From: Bacillus litorisediminis
GTDB lineage: Bacteria > Bacillota > Bacilli > Bacillales > JC228
DNA length: 64,000 nucleotides
Reading direction: 5' to 3'
Assembly: GCF_022808645.1 (NCBI RefSeq)
Contig: NZ_JAKZKT010000002.1
Span: 62,001 to 126,000, forward strand
Within the stretch, counting starts at the first letter, position 1; each line of letters opens with the position of its first letter. The notes below the pieces were generated by a model. It was given only the letters and a program-made list of their open reading frames with translations. It had not been told where the DNA came from and searched no databases. This document shows, one piece after another, positions 39,527 through 47,277 of the stretch. Both the position numbers and the translations under genes were made by a program.

Positions 39527-40783
39527 ATGAATGTGCTTAAAGGAGAAATCTTAGCGGTCGGCACCGAGCTATTGTTAGGGCAAATCGTCAATACAAATGC
39601 TCAATTTATCTCAAAAAAATGTGCGGAAATGGGGATATCCGTTTATTATCATAGTGTGGTCGGTGACAATCCAAACCGCCTGGAACAGGCTCTAAAAGTA
39701 GCGATGGAACGCTCTAACCTGATTATTTTAACGGGAGGCTTAGGTCCCACAAAGGACGATTTAACAAAAGAAACGGTTGCTTCTGTATTGGGGCGTTCCC
39801 TTGTAATGGATGAACAGGCACTTCGATATATTGAAAATTATTTTTCAAGAAACGGCCGAACCATGACAGAGAATAACAAAAAGCAGGCACTTGTGTTGGA
39901 AGGCAGCCACGTATTTCCCAATGATACCGGAATGGCGCCAGGGATGCTGGTAAGCGAAAACGGTGTCCATGTGATATTGCTTCCCGGCCCTCCAAAAGAA
40001 ATGGAACCAATGTTCACAAACTATGTTCAATCAGCCTTGCTGCAAATCGCAGGCAAGGCAATGATGATCCACTCGAGGGTGCTGCGTTTTTTTGGAATTG
40101 GAGAAGCCCAGCTTGAAACAGTATTGGAAGATTTAATCGACAGGCAAACGAATCCAACCATCGCACCTTTAGCTTCTGACGGTGAAGTAACTTTAAGACT
40201 GACAGCCTTTGCAGATACGAGGGAAATAGCAATCCCGATGCTCGATGAAGTTGAAAAAGAAATTCAAAGTCGGGTAGGTTCCTATTTTTATGGATATGAT
40301 GATACGAATTTATTTTTAGAGTTAAAGAAAACTTTAGAGGCAAAAGGACTCACTCTCGCTTGTGCGGAAAGCCTGACAGGCGGACTTTTTCAAGGAGAGT
40401 ATTGTCAAATGCCTGGTGCAAGCAAAACCTTTGTTGGCGGCATAGTTTCCTATACAAATGAAGTGAAAGAAAAGCTTTTGGGAGTCAGTCCTGAAACACT
40501 ACGGGTTCATGGAGCTGTCAGCGAGCAGTGTGCAATTGAAATGGCAGCTGGCGTATTGAAGGCGACAGGCAGTGATGTCGGATTAAGCTTCACCGGTGTA
40601 GCAGGCCCAGATCTGCAAGAAGGAAAAGTACCTGGCACCGTCTTTATCGGAATGGCAAGCAAGGACGGAAGCACAGATTGTGTAAAATTAAGTTTGACTG
40701 GACACCGGAATATTATTCGCATCAGAGCCTGTAAACACGGGGCTCACCAGCTTCGGACATGGTTAAATCAAGAATTGGTATGA
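39527..40783 (+). CDS. cinA: competence/damage-inducible protein CinA
   Basis: 418 residues: N-terminal MoCF-like domain ([24 protein letters not shown]) and C-terminal PncC-like NMN amidohydrolase domain ([17 protein letters not shown]). In naturally competent species it precedes recA and is coinduced; here a strong terminator and a recA promoter lie between. The ribosome site is poor, suggesting coupling to pgsA. Confidence 0.95.
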   Translation: MNVLKGEILAVGTELLLGQIVNTNAQFISKKCAEMGISVYYHSVVGDNPNRLEQALKVAMERSNLIILTGGLGPTKDDLTKETVASVLGRSLVMDEQALRYIENYFSRNGRTMTENNKKQALVLEGSHVFPNDTGMAPGMLVSENGVHVILLPGPPKEMEPMFTNYVQSALLQIAGKAMMIHSRVLRFFGIGEAQLETVLEDLIDRQTNPTIAPLASDGEVTLRLTAFADTREIAIPMLDEVEKEIQSRVGSYFYGYDDTNLFLELKKTLEAKGLTLACAESLTGGLFQGEYCQMPGASKTFVGGIVSYTNEVKEKLLGVSPETLRVHGAVSEQCAIEMAAGVLKATGSDVGLSFTGVAGPDLQEGKVPGTVFIGMASKDGSTDCVKLSLTGHRNIIRIRACKHGAHQLRTWLNQELV

Positions 40784-40811
40784 TGACAATCATACCGTTT
40801 TTTTTTTTATT
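40777..40811 (+). terminator. terminator after cinA
   Basis: 8-bp stem GGTATGAT / ATCATACC overlapping the cinA stop codon, then an uninterrupted T run of about 12. Confidence 0.92.
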
Positions 40812-40954
40812 AAAAGGTTTTTTAAGCTGTTTTTTAAAATTTTATGGACTGGGCAATTATTACTGCTGGTTTTTTATTAAATTTTAATGGTTTTTATCAT
40901 ATTTTCTTTATCTATGTAAGGTAAAGAAACGGTATATTAGTGTTTTCACAGAGG

Positions 40955-41060
40955 AATCGCGCAAAATCACGAAAATACGTGCAACAATTCAAAAATGCGC
41001 GCAACTTTTAAGAAATACGCGCGAAAACAAGGTCCAATCGCGCAACTGTAAAATTATGGT
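40955..41060. repeat. 20-21 bp degenerate repeat array, cinA-recA gap
   Basis: Five units with core TCGCGCAA / GCGCGCAAC / ACGCGCGAAAA, each about 20 bases. A related sequence (GCAATCGTGCAACTTTATAA) occurs at 15292-15311 in the mlpA-ymxH gap. The rest of the 480-base gap holds no ORF. Confidence 0.65.
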
Positions 41061-41208
41061 TAACTAAATGATTAGTTGCACGAAGTTTTTATAAAAATAT
41101 TTTCAGATTTTTAATTGAAACAATTTTTTAGATCATTTTTCTGATAGATTTTTCTATCTTCAACAGGTGAAAAGTTGTTTTTACAAGAAAAAATCCTTCA
41201 AAAAAGTA

Positions 41209-41222
41209 CGAATAAATGTTCG
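41209..41222. promoter_or_regulatory. LexA (DinR) box of recA
   Basis: CGAATAAATGTTCG matches the Gram-positive SOS box CGAACNNNNGTTCG except for one base in the left arm. It lies 9 bp upstream of the recA -35 element. Confidence 0.72.
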
Positions 41223-41231
41223 ATTTTTTGC

Positions 41232-41260
41232 TTGGCAAATTATATGAAAACAGGTATAGT
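41232..41260 (+). promoter_or_regulatory. recA promoter
   Basis: TTGGCA, 17 bp, TATAGT, directly downstream of the LexA box and about 30 bases before the recA start. Confidence 0.75.
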
Positions 41261-41292
41261 AGTAATTAGATTGAATGATTGGAGGAAGTAGA

Positions 41293-41901
41293 GTGAACGA
41301 TCGTCAAGCAGCCTTAGAAATGGCTTTAAAACAAATAGAAAAGCAATTTGGAAAAGGCTCTATTATGAAATTAGGAGAGCAAACGGACAGAAAAATCTCA
41401 ACCGTTCCAAGTGGATCGCTAGCATTAGATGTAGCATTAGGGGTAGGTGGATATCCCCGCGGCCGGATTATAGAAATTTACGGACCTGAAAGCTCAGGTA
41501 AAACAACCGTAGCGTTGCATGCAATTGCAGAAGTCCAAGCAACCGGCGGTCAAGCTGCATTTATTGATGCCGAGCATGCCCTAGACCCGGTTTATGCTCA
41601 AAAGCTCGGAGTTAATATCGACGAGTTGCTTCTTTCTCAGCCTGATACAGGTGAACAAGCTCTTGAGATTGCTGAAGCGTTAGTCCGAAGCGGTGCCGTT
41701 GATATTATCGTTATTGACTCAGTTGCTGCATTGGTTCCTAAAGCTGAGATCGAAGGCGAGATGGGTGATGCACACGTTGGGTTACAAGCCCGACTCATGT
41801 CTCAAGCCCTTCGTAAATTGTCCGGTGCGATTAACAAGTCTAAAACCATTGCAATCTTTATTAACCAAATTCGTGAGAAGGTTGGGGTTATGTTTGGAAA
41901 T
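41293..41901 (+). CDS. recA: recombinase RecA, exon 1
   Basis: Residues 1-203 of RecA, the strand-exchange and SOS coprotease protein. GTG start 41293 follows GGAGGAAG by 4-5 bases. Walker A GPESSGKT lies at about 64-71 and Walker [13 protein letters not shown] at about 140. The exon ends after GVMFGN, inside the DNA-binding loop L2, where a group I intron interrupts the gene. Read without splicing, the frame adds eight foreign residues and stops at 41928. Joined to exon 2 the protein has 343 residues, close to the B. subtilis length. Confidence 0.95.
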
Positions 41902-42208
41902 CAATTCACTCTGGGTTTCCCTTGCTAGTGATAGCATGTTAAAAAACCTTGTGAACCCGATTGCCTAGGGGTGTGCAAAGTGAATCTTACACTTTGTGCT
42001 AACGGTGAAGCCCTCTAAGTTTTATAGGGTAATACCGTGCCAAGCCATACGAATTGTATGGAAGGTCTAGAGACTACCGAAAGAGATAGTTTTGTATCAT
42101 CGAGTAGGGTACAGCAGAGGATAGGCTGCTGCTGGAAGTGCAAGGCTCTCCAGTTATGGAGATGAAGATATAGTCCACGCTATAGAGATAGTAAATCTAT
42201 AGATTGAG
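41902..42208 (+). ncRNA. group I self-splicing intron in recA
   Basis: 307-nt intron without an ORF. P1: exon GGAAAT (41896-41901) pairs with intron GTTTCC (41915-41920), leaving the required U-G pair at the 5' splice site. P10: TCTGG (41910-41914) pairs with CCAGA, the first bases of exon 2. The last intron base is G (42208). Core elements are recognisable: P-like GCTAACGGTGAAGCC (41998 on), Q-like AATACCGTGCCAAGCC (42031-42046), R-like GGTCTAGAGACTACC (42064-42078) and S AAGATATAGTCC (42165-42176), where AGACTA and TAGTC form P7. Exact removal restores MFGN-PETTPGG of RecA. A recA group I intron is known in Bacillus anthracis. Confidence 0.95.
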
Positions 42209-42631
42209 CCAGAAACAACCCCAGGCGGAAGAGCCCTTAAATTCTACTCTTCTGTCCGTTTAGAAGTGCGCCGTGCCGAACAATTAAAGCAAGGCAATGA
42301 TATTGTCGGTAACAAAACCAAAATTAAAGTGGTTAAAAATAAAGTGGCTCCGCCTTTCCGTTCAGCTGACGTCGATATTATGTATGGAGAAGGAATCTCT
42401 AAAGAGGGCGAAATCATTGATATCGCTTCCGAACTCGATATTGTTCAAAAGAGCGGTTCATGGTATTCCTATAATGATGATCGTCTTGGACAAGGCCGTG
42501 AAAATGCAAAACAATTTTTGAAGGAAAATCCTGAGCTTCGTCATGAAATCCAGCAAAAGATCCGTGAACATTATGGATTGGATTCAAATCAGGCTCCTGA
42601 TGAAGAAGGACAAGAACAATTCGAATTTTAA
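42209..42631 (+). CDS. recA: recombinase RecA, exon 2
   Basis: Residues 204-343. Begins [22 protein letters not shown] across the rest of loop L2 and the core, and ends with the acidic C-terminal tail ([10 protein letters not shown]). It has no start of its own: the frame is open from the intron boundary, and the first possible internal start (GTG 42266) would omit part of the core. Confidence 0.95.
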   Translation, partial: PETTPGGRALKFYSSVRLEVRRAEQLKQGNDIVGNKTKIKVVKNKVAPPFRSADVDIMYGEGISKEGEIIDIASELDIVQKSGSWYSYNDDRLGQGRENAKQFLKENPELRHEIQQKIREHYGLDSNQAPDEEGQEQFEF

Positions 42632-42644
42632 TTCGGAGTTTAAA

Positions 42645-42672
42645 ACGCAAGGATTCGTCCTTGTGTTTTTTT
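42645..42672 (+). terminator. terminator after recA
   Basis: 9-bp stem ACGCAAGGA / TCCTTGTGT with a TTCG tetraloop, followed by TTTTTTT. Confidence 0.9.
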
Positions 42673-42755
42673 GCAATGTTATATAAAACAAAGGGTGTCA
42701 ATAGTAGAATAGTCTGAAAAATCGGTCGATTTATATATAGGTCTTAAGGGATAGC

Positions 42756-42784
42756 TTGACATCAATCTACCGCAGATTTACAAT
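42756..42784 (+). promoter_or_regulatory. rny promoter
   Basis: TTGACA, 17 bp, TACAAT: a near-consensus sigma-A promoter. It leaves a leader of about 180 bases before rny. The gap otherwise holds small inverted repeats (for example ACATG / CATGT near 42915-42928) and no gene; pbpX, found here in B. subtilis, is absent. Confidence 0.8.
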
Positions 42785-42968
42785 AAATATGTATATTTTT
42801 CAACTTTTTTCGTTAGGTCACCGATTGGGATCATACGAATAAAATTATTAGGGGCTTACTATTTCCATAAATATAAGCCTAACTCTGAAAAATGTAAGAA
42901 ACTTTGAAAGTGTACATGCCGACATGTATGAAATTTGAAACAAGTTCATAGCAAGGGGAGGTGAAGTG

Positions 42969-44528
42969 ATGGATGCCATAACAATCATCTCCATTTTGCT
43001 TGGCCTTTTCGTTGGTAGTGTTGTTGGCTACTTTTTACGCAAAAACATTTATGAAGCGAGAGTTACTGGAGCAAAGAATGCGGCGGTCCAAATTCTTGAA
43101 GATGCCAAACGTGAAGCTGAAGCTATTAAAAAGGAATCTTTGCTAGAGGCAAAAGATGAAATTCATAAGCTTAGAACGGATGCAGAACGAGAAATTCGTG
43201 AGCGTAGAAGTGAGCTACAGAAACAAGAGAATCGTTTGCTCCATAAGGAAGAGAATCTAGATCGAAAAGATGAGACGTTGGATAAACGTGAAGCATTATT
43301 AGAAAAGAAGGAGGATTCTCTTAATCAAAGACAACAGCATATTGAAGAGATGGAGAGCAAAGTGGATGAGATGGTGCGTAAAGGACAAGCAGAGCTCGAG
43401 CGAATCTCTAACATTTCGAAAGAGGAAGCGAGAGCTATCATTCTAGAACGCATTGAAGCCGAACTTGCTCACGATATTGCTTTCATGGTTAAAGAAAGCG
43501 AAACAAGAGCGAAAGAAGAGTCCGATAAAAAGGCGAAAGAAATTCTTTCACTGGCTTTACAGCGTTGCGCAGCTGACCACGTTGCTGAAACGACCGTATC
43601 AGTCGTAAATCTGCCGAATGATGAAATGAAAGGTCGGATCATTGGTCGTGAGGGTCGAAATATCCGAACTTTGGAAACACTTACAGGAATTGATCTTATC
43701 ATCGATGATACACCAGAGGCGGTTATTTTATCCGGATTTGACCCAATTCGGCGTGAAACAGCGCGAATTGCACTAGAAAAGCTTGTTCAAGATGGACGTA
43801 TACATCCAGCACGGATTGAAGAAATGGTAGACAAGGCGAGACGGGAAGTTGATGAGCACATTCGTGAAATTGGTGAACAGACAACGTTCGAGGTTGGTGT
43901 CCACGGGCTCCATCCAGATCTTATGAAGATCTTGGGACGACTTAAGTTCCGTACGTCTTACGGACAAAACGTCCTTAAGCATTCGATCGAAGTTGCGAAT
44001 CTGGCAGGTTTATTAGCAGCCGAACTAGGCGAGGATGTCACTCTAGCGAAGAGAGCCGGATTACTGCATGATATAGGGAAAGCAGTTGACCACGAGGTGG
44101 AAGGAAGCCACGTTGAAATTGGGGTAGAACTTACAACGAAGTATAAAGAACACCCGGTTGTCATTAACAGTGTTGCTTCTCACCACGGAGATACTGAACC
44201 TACATCTATCATTGCCGTATTGGTGGCCGCAGCCGATGCATTAAGTGCTGCCAGACCAGGAGCTAGAAGTGAAACGCTTGAAAATTACATTAAGCGACTT
44301 GAAAAACTGGAAGAAATTCCTGAATCGTTTGATGGGGTTGAAAAAGCGTTCGCCATCCAAGCCGGCCGTGAAATTAGAATCATGGTCAAACCAGATCAAA
44401 TCGATGATCTCAGTGCTCACCGCTTAGCACGTGATATTCGGAAACGGATTGAGGATGAACTGGATTATCCAGGTCATATCAAAGTTACCGTTATACGTGA
44501 AACCAGAGCCGTTGAATACGCAAAATAA
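42969..44528 (+). CDS. rny: ribonuclease Y
   Basis: Membrane-anchored endoribonuclease that starts mRNA decay in Bacilli. 519 residues: one N-terminal membrane helix ([19 protein letters not shown]), a long coiled coil (about 30-190), a KH domain ([15 protein letters not shown]) and an HD domain ([20 protein letters not shown]). ATG 42969 rather than GTG 42966, judged from the GGGAGGTG spacing. It interacts with the RicAFT complex, one subunit of which (ymcA) is encoded downstream. Confidence 0.97.
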   Translation: MDAITIISILLGLFVGSVVGYFLRKNIYEARVTGAKNAAVQILEDAKREAEAIKKESLLEAKDEIHKLRTDAEREIRERRSELQKQENRLLHKEENLDRKDETLDKREALLEKKEDSLNQRQQHIEEMESKVDEMVRKGQAELERISNISKEEARAIILERIEAELAHDIAFMVKESETRAKEESDKKAKEILSLALQRCAADHVAETTVSVVNLPNDEMKGRIIGREGRNIRTLETLTGIDLIIDDTPEAVILSGFDPIRRETARIALEKLVQDGRIHPARIEEMVDKARREVDEHIREIGEQTTFEVGVHGLHPDLMKILGRLKFRTSYGQNVLKHSIEVANLAGLLAAELGEDVTLAKRAGLLHDIGKAVDHEVEGSHVEIGVELTTKYKEHPVVINSVASHHGDTEPTSIIAVLVAAADALSAARPGARSETLENYIKRLEKLEEIPESFDGVEKAFAIQAGREIRIMVKPDQIDDLSAHRLARDIRKRIEDELDYPGHIKVTVIRETRAVEYAK

Positions 44529-44556
44529 AAGAGCTGACTTGTTTCAGCTCTTTTTT
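44528..44556 (+). terminator. terminator after rny
   Basis: 10-bp stem AAAGAGCTGA / TCAGCTCTTT and T tail. Confidence 0.88.
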
Positions 44557-44638
44557 ATTGCATGAAAAGCTTGCATAAAATTCCATTGATTTGTGGTAGA
44601 ATGGAATAGACAATATTCACGCTAGAAAGGAAATACCT

Positions 44639-45436
44639 ATGCGGATTTTATTCATCGGGGATGTGGTAAGCTCTCTCGGCCGGGACATGGTCAAAGAATT
44701 TCTCCCCAAATTAAAGAATCAATACCAGCCAAATTTTACGATTATTAATGGTGAGAATTCGGCTGGAGGTAAAGGAATTACTTCAAAAATTTATAATCAA
44801 TTTCTCGAGTGGGGCGCACAAGCGGTTACGCTCGGAAACCATACATGGGATAACAAGGAAATTTTTGATTTTATTGATGATGCTAAAAGAATGGTAAGGC
44901 CCGCTAATTTCCCAGAAGGTTCTCCTGGAGAGGGTTTGCGAATTATTGAGCATCAAGGCAAAAAGGTAGCAGTCATCAGCATTCAAGGTCGTACTTTTAT
45001 GCCGGCTATTGACGATCCATTTCGAACCGCAGAGAAGTTAGTGGAAAAGGCGCGTGAAGCCACACCATATATTTTTGTAGATTTCCATGCAGAGGCATCC
45101 AGTGAGAAGCTCGCAATGGGCTGGTATCTCGATGGAAAGGTTTCTGCAGTTGTTGGGACTCACACTCATATTCAAACAGCAGACGAAAGGATTTTACCGA
45201 AAGGGACGGCTTATTTGACAGACGTCGGAATGACAGGACCCTATGACGAAATCATTGGAGTTGAAAAAGAAGCTGTACTCCGCAGGTTTTTAACAGCGAT
45301 GCCGGTTCGTTTTGAGGTTCCGAAATCAGGGCGGACTCAGCTCAGTGCTGTTGTGATTGATCTTGATGATCAAACCGGATTAGGCAAGAAAATGGAGCGG
45401 ATTCTGATTAATGATGATCACCCATATTTTAATTAG
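44639..45436 (+). CDS. ymdB: metallophosphoesterase YmdB
   Basis: 265-residue calcineurin-like phosphodiesterase. Metal motifs: FIGDVVSSLGR, NGENSAGG, GNHTWDN, VDFHAE and GTHTHIQTAD. In B. subtilis it hydrolyses 2',3'-cyclic nucleotides and influences biofilm and motility gene expression; same role inferred. Follows rny, as in B. subtilis. An extended -10 (TGGTAGAAT, 44594-44602) may be its promoter. Confidence 0.94.
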   Translation: MRILFIGDVVSSLGRDMVKEFLPKLKNQYQPNFTIINGENSAGGKGITSKIYNQFLEWGAQAVTLGNHTWDNKEIFDFIDDAKRMVRPANFPEGSPGEGLRIIEHQGKKVAVISIQGRTFMPAIDDPFRTAEKLVEKAREATPYIFVDFHAEASSEKLAMGWYLDGKVSAVVGTHTHIQTADERILPKGTAYLTDVGMTGPYDEIIGVEKEAVLRRFLTAMPVRFEVPKSGRTQLSAVVIDLDDQTGLGKKMERILINDDHPYFN

Positions 45437-45463
45437 AATTCATGTGCCAATTGCAACAAAATA

Positions 45464-45489
45464 AGGGACCAATTGTGGTCTCTTTTTTA
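45464..45489. terminator. terminator after ymdB, probably bidirectional
   Basis: 8-bp stem AGGGACCA / TGGTCTCT with a T run on the + side. On the minus strand the stem is followed by TTATTTTGTTG, so it can also end the opposing pspC-like/hydrolase unit. Confidence 0.78.
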
Positions 45490-45537
45490 TTGCAAGAATA
45501 TAAATAACCTGTTATTTAAAGAAAAAGTTTTAAATGA

Positions 45538-45717
45538 TTATAGTGAAGGTTTCTCTGTTAATGATGCTGCAAGAATGATATACACCCAAAAAGAAGCAGG
45601 ACAAGTAATGATAAATATGAGCCGGACGACAAGAGATGAAATGCCAAAAAACTCTGCTATTCCTCCGCACACCCCAAATAAGGACTTATCTTTGGATGAT
45701 TTCATCAGTTTTCTCAC
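45538..45717 (-). CDS. small PspC-domain membrane protein
   Basis: 59-residue minus-strand gene. The start is GTG (bases 45717-45715), 7 bases after a GGGAGGG site, and the stop is at 45538. The translation opens RKLMKSSKDKSLFGVCGG, continues with IAEFFGISSLVVRLIF and ends in a hydrophobic segment (ASFWVYIILAASL). This is the PspC domain pattern of short basic arm, GVCGGIAEYFG-like core and membrane helix. It lies 25 bases after the hydrolase gene, on the same strand. In PspC/YvlC-type proteins the domain is associated with envelope stress; the role here is inferred. Confidence 0.85.
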   Translation of the reverse strand: MRKLMKSSKDKSLFGVCGGIAEFFGISSLVVRLIFIITCPASFWVYIILAASLTEKPSL

Positions 45718-45742
45718 TTCTAATCCCTCCCAAAAATTTCAA

Positions 45743-46522
45743 CTATATAAATTGTATCAACAGCTGGTTAAATTTGTCACGTTCTTCCCAGAATGGCCCA
45801 TGTCCGCTAAATTGAAAGGGAACTAGCTGGGAGTTTCTAATTTTTTGATTTAGTTCTTGAGCTTGCGAAAATGGAATCACTTTGTCATGAATACCGTGAA
45901 CAATTAGAGTAGGAGTTACTATTTTTGGAAGATCTTCATGCAGCGTCTCATCTCTCAGTAATACAATGACTGCGGCAGTAGACCAACTTGCTGCCTCCAA
46001 TCCCATTTGAATAAACCAGTCGGAGAATGGTCTCGTTATATACTGAAAGAAAAAGGTATCTGTTACTCCTTGCATCATCTTAGGGCGGTCATTTAAGGTC
46101 TCGTTAAGAAGTCTATTTGCCGTTTCGGCTGTAAAGCCAATCGGAGCTGCAGCGTCAATCAGGACAAGCTTCGATACTCCATAACCGTTATGCCGGGACA
46201 TATAGCGAATGGCGATCGCACCGCCCGTAGAATGGCCAACGAGCGAAAAATCGTCTAATTGAAGGGTTCGGACAACTGTGAAGATATCATCGGCCAGTCT
46301 GTTAAAATTATAGCCATTCATCGGTTTATCTGAATGGCCAAAACCTCTCCAGTCAATACCAATACAGCGATAACCCATTGATGGAAGAATAGTAAACTGA
46401 TATTCAAACTGTTTATGGTTCAGCGGCCAACCATGAACAAACACAATAGTCTTGCTGCCGCCTGGGTTCAAATCCTCAACATATAAGTTAACATCTGGCT
46501 CAACGGTAACATAGTATCCCAT
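45743..46522 (-). CDS. alpha/beta hydrolase
   Basis: 259 residues with the alpha/beta hydrolase order: oxyanion region FVHGWPLNHKQFE, nucleophile elbow GHSTGG (Ser98), an Asp in HGIHDKVIP and a His in FSGHGPFWEE. It is closest in style to non-haem haloperoxidase/esterase proteins; the substrate cannot be told. ATG preceded by GGAGGA on the minus strand. It is inserted between ymdB and spoVS, against the direction of all neighbours, and is followed by the small pspC-like gene. Confidence 0.92.
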   Translation of the reverse strand: MGYYVTVEPDVNLYVEDLNPGGSKTIVFVHGWPLNHKQFEYQFTILPSMGYRCIGIDWRGFGHSDKPMNGYNFNRLADDIFTVVRTLQLDDFSLVGHSTGGAIAIRYMSRHNGYGVSKLVLIDAAAPIGFTAETANRLLNETLNDRPKMMQGVTDTFFFQYITRPFSDWFIQMGLEAASWSTAAVIVLLRDETLHEDLPKIVTPTLIVHGIHDKVIPFSQAQELNQKIRNSQLVPFQFSGHGPFWEERDKFNQLLIQFI

Positions 46523-46750
46523 GCTGATTCCTCCGTATCGAAATTGGTTTCAACTTAAGATATTCATTTTGCTAAACATAGATGTGTAAGATCCCAGGCG
46601 GGACAAAAATTTACAGGTCTTATTAAAAATGTTGTCCAAGCTGGCATATGCGGGTTATTGGGTGAATATAGTAGCAATGAAATGATTTATAGGCATCCAT
46701 ATAGAAAAACTCGGGCAATGTTCACGGAAAATACAAGGAGGCATAAGGTA

Positions 46751-47011
46751 ATGGAAATATTAAAAGTTTCAGCTAAATCAAACCCAAATTCTGTAGCTGG
46801 TGCACTTGCAGGTGTTTTGAGAGAAAGAGGAGCAGCGGAAATTCAAGCAATTGGTGCTGGGGCCTTAAATCAGGCAGTTAAAGCGGTAGCCATTGCAAGA
46901 GGTTTCGTAGCTCCAAGCGGAGTAGACTTAATTTGTGTTCCCGCTTTTACAGATATTCAAATTGATGGCGAAGAACGAACAGCCATTAAACTAATTGTAG
47001 AACCTCGTTAA
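46751..47011 (+). CDS. spoVS: stage V sporulation protein S
   Basis: 86 residues, the exact family length: MEILKVSAKSNPNSVAGALAG, GAGALNQAVKAVAIARGF, FTDIQIDGEERTAIKL. Small Alba-like protein required for engulfment-to-stage V progress and spore coat completion in B. subtilis, where it is sigma-H driven. ATG 46751 follows AAGGAGG by 8 bases. A GGTGAAT at 46661 could be part of a sigma-H promoter, but its -35 is poor. Confidence 0.97.
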   Translation: MEILKVSAKSNPNSVAGALAGVLRERGAAEIQAIGAGALNQAVKAVAIARGFVAPSGVDLICVPAFTDIQIDGEERTAIKLIVEPR

Positions 47012-47034
47012 ATAGTTTTAGGGGGCTCTGGGGG

Positions 47035-47068
47035 ACCTGTTTGCATATAATAAGCAAGCAGGTTTTTT
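47035..47068 (+). terminator. terminator after spoVS
   Basis: Stem ACCTGTTTGC / GCAAGCAGGT with one mismatch, then TTTTTT. Confidence 0.82.
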
Positions 47069-47152
47069 ATGCATTTACGATGTTCTTAAAGAAGTGAGTG
47101 ATATTCTGGTTAGGTAAAACATGAAAAATTTGTCTTATAAAATATCAAAATA

Positions 47153-47181
47153 TTTATAATATTGACGAATTTCAGTATAAT
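47153..47181 (+). promoter_or_regulatory. candidate korAB promoter
   Basis: TTTATA, 17 bp, TATAAT (47176-47181), with about 95 bases to the korA start. Confidence 0.38.
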
Positions 47182-47277
47182 GGGATAGGAAGCATTTTCA
47201 CACCACTGCACTTACTTTCGCTTTAGGAACGAATGAAAAAATCAACTTAACCGTTTCGTTTAAAGGAGTGTCTAATC

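Noticed and set aside
41293-42631. Intein or frameshifted pseudogene in recA
   Set aside because: The inserted sequence is not open in frame and carries group I pairings; exact excision restores the protein, so neither an intein nor a broken gene fits.
45473-45826. 117-codon + strand open frame after ymdB
   Set aside because: It starts inside the ymdB terminator stem, has no ribosome site, overlaps the hydrolase 3' end and is antisense to the convincing pspC-like gene.
46658-46750. Longer spoVS start at 46658
   Set aside because: SpoVS is 86 residues in the family and the AAGGAGG site directly precedes ATG 46751.
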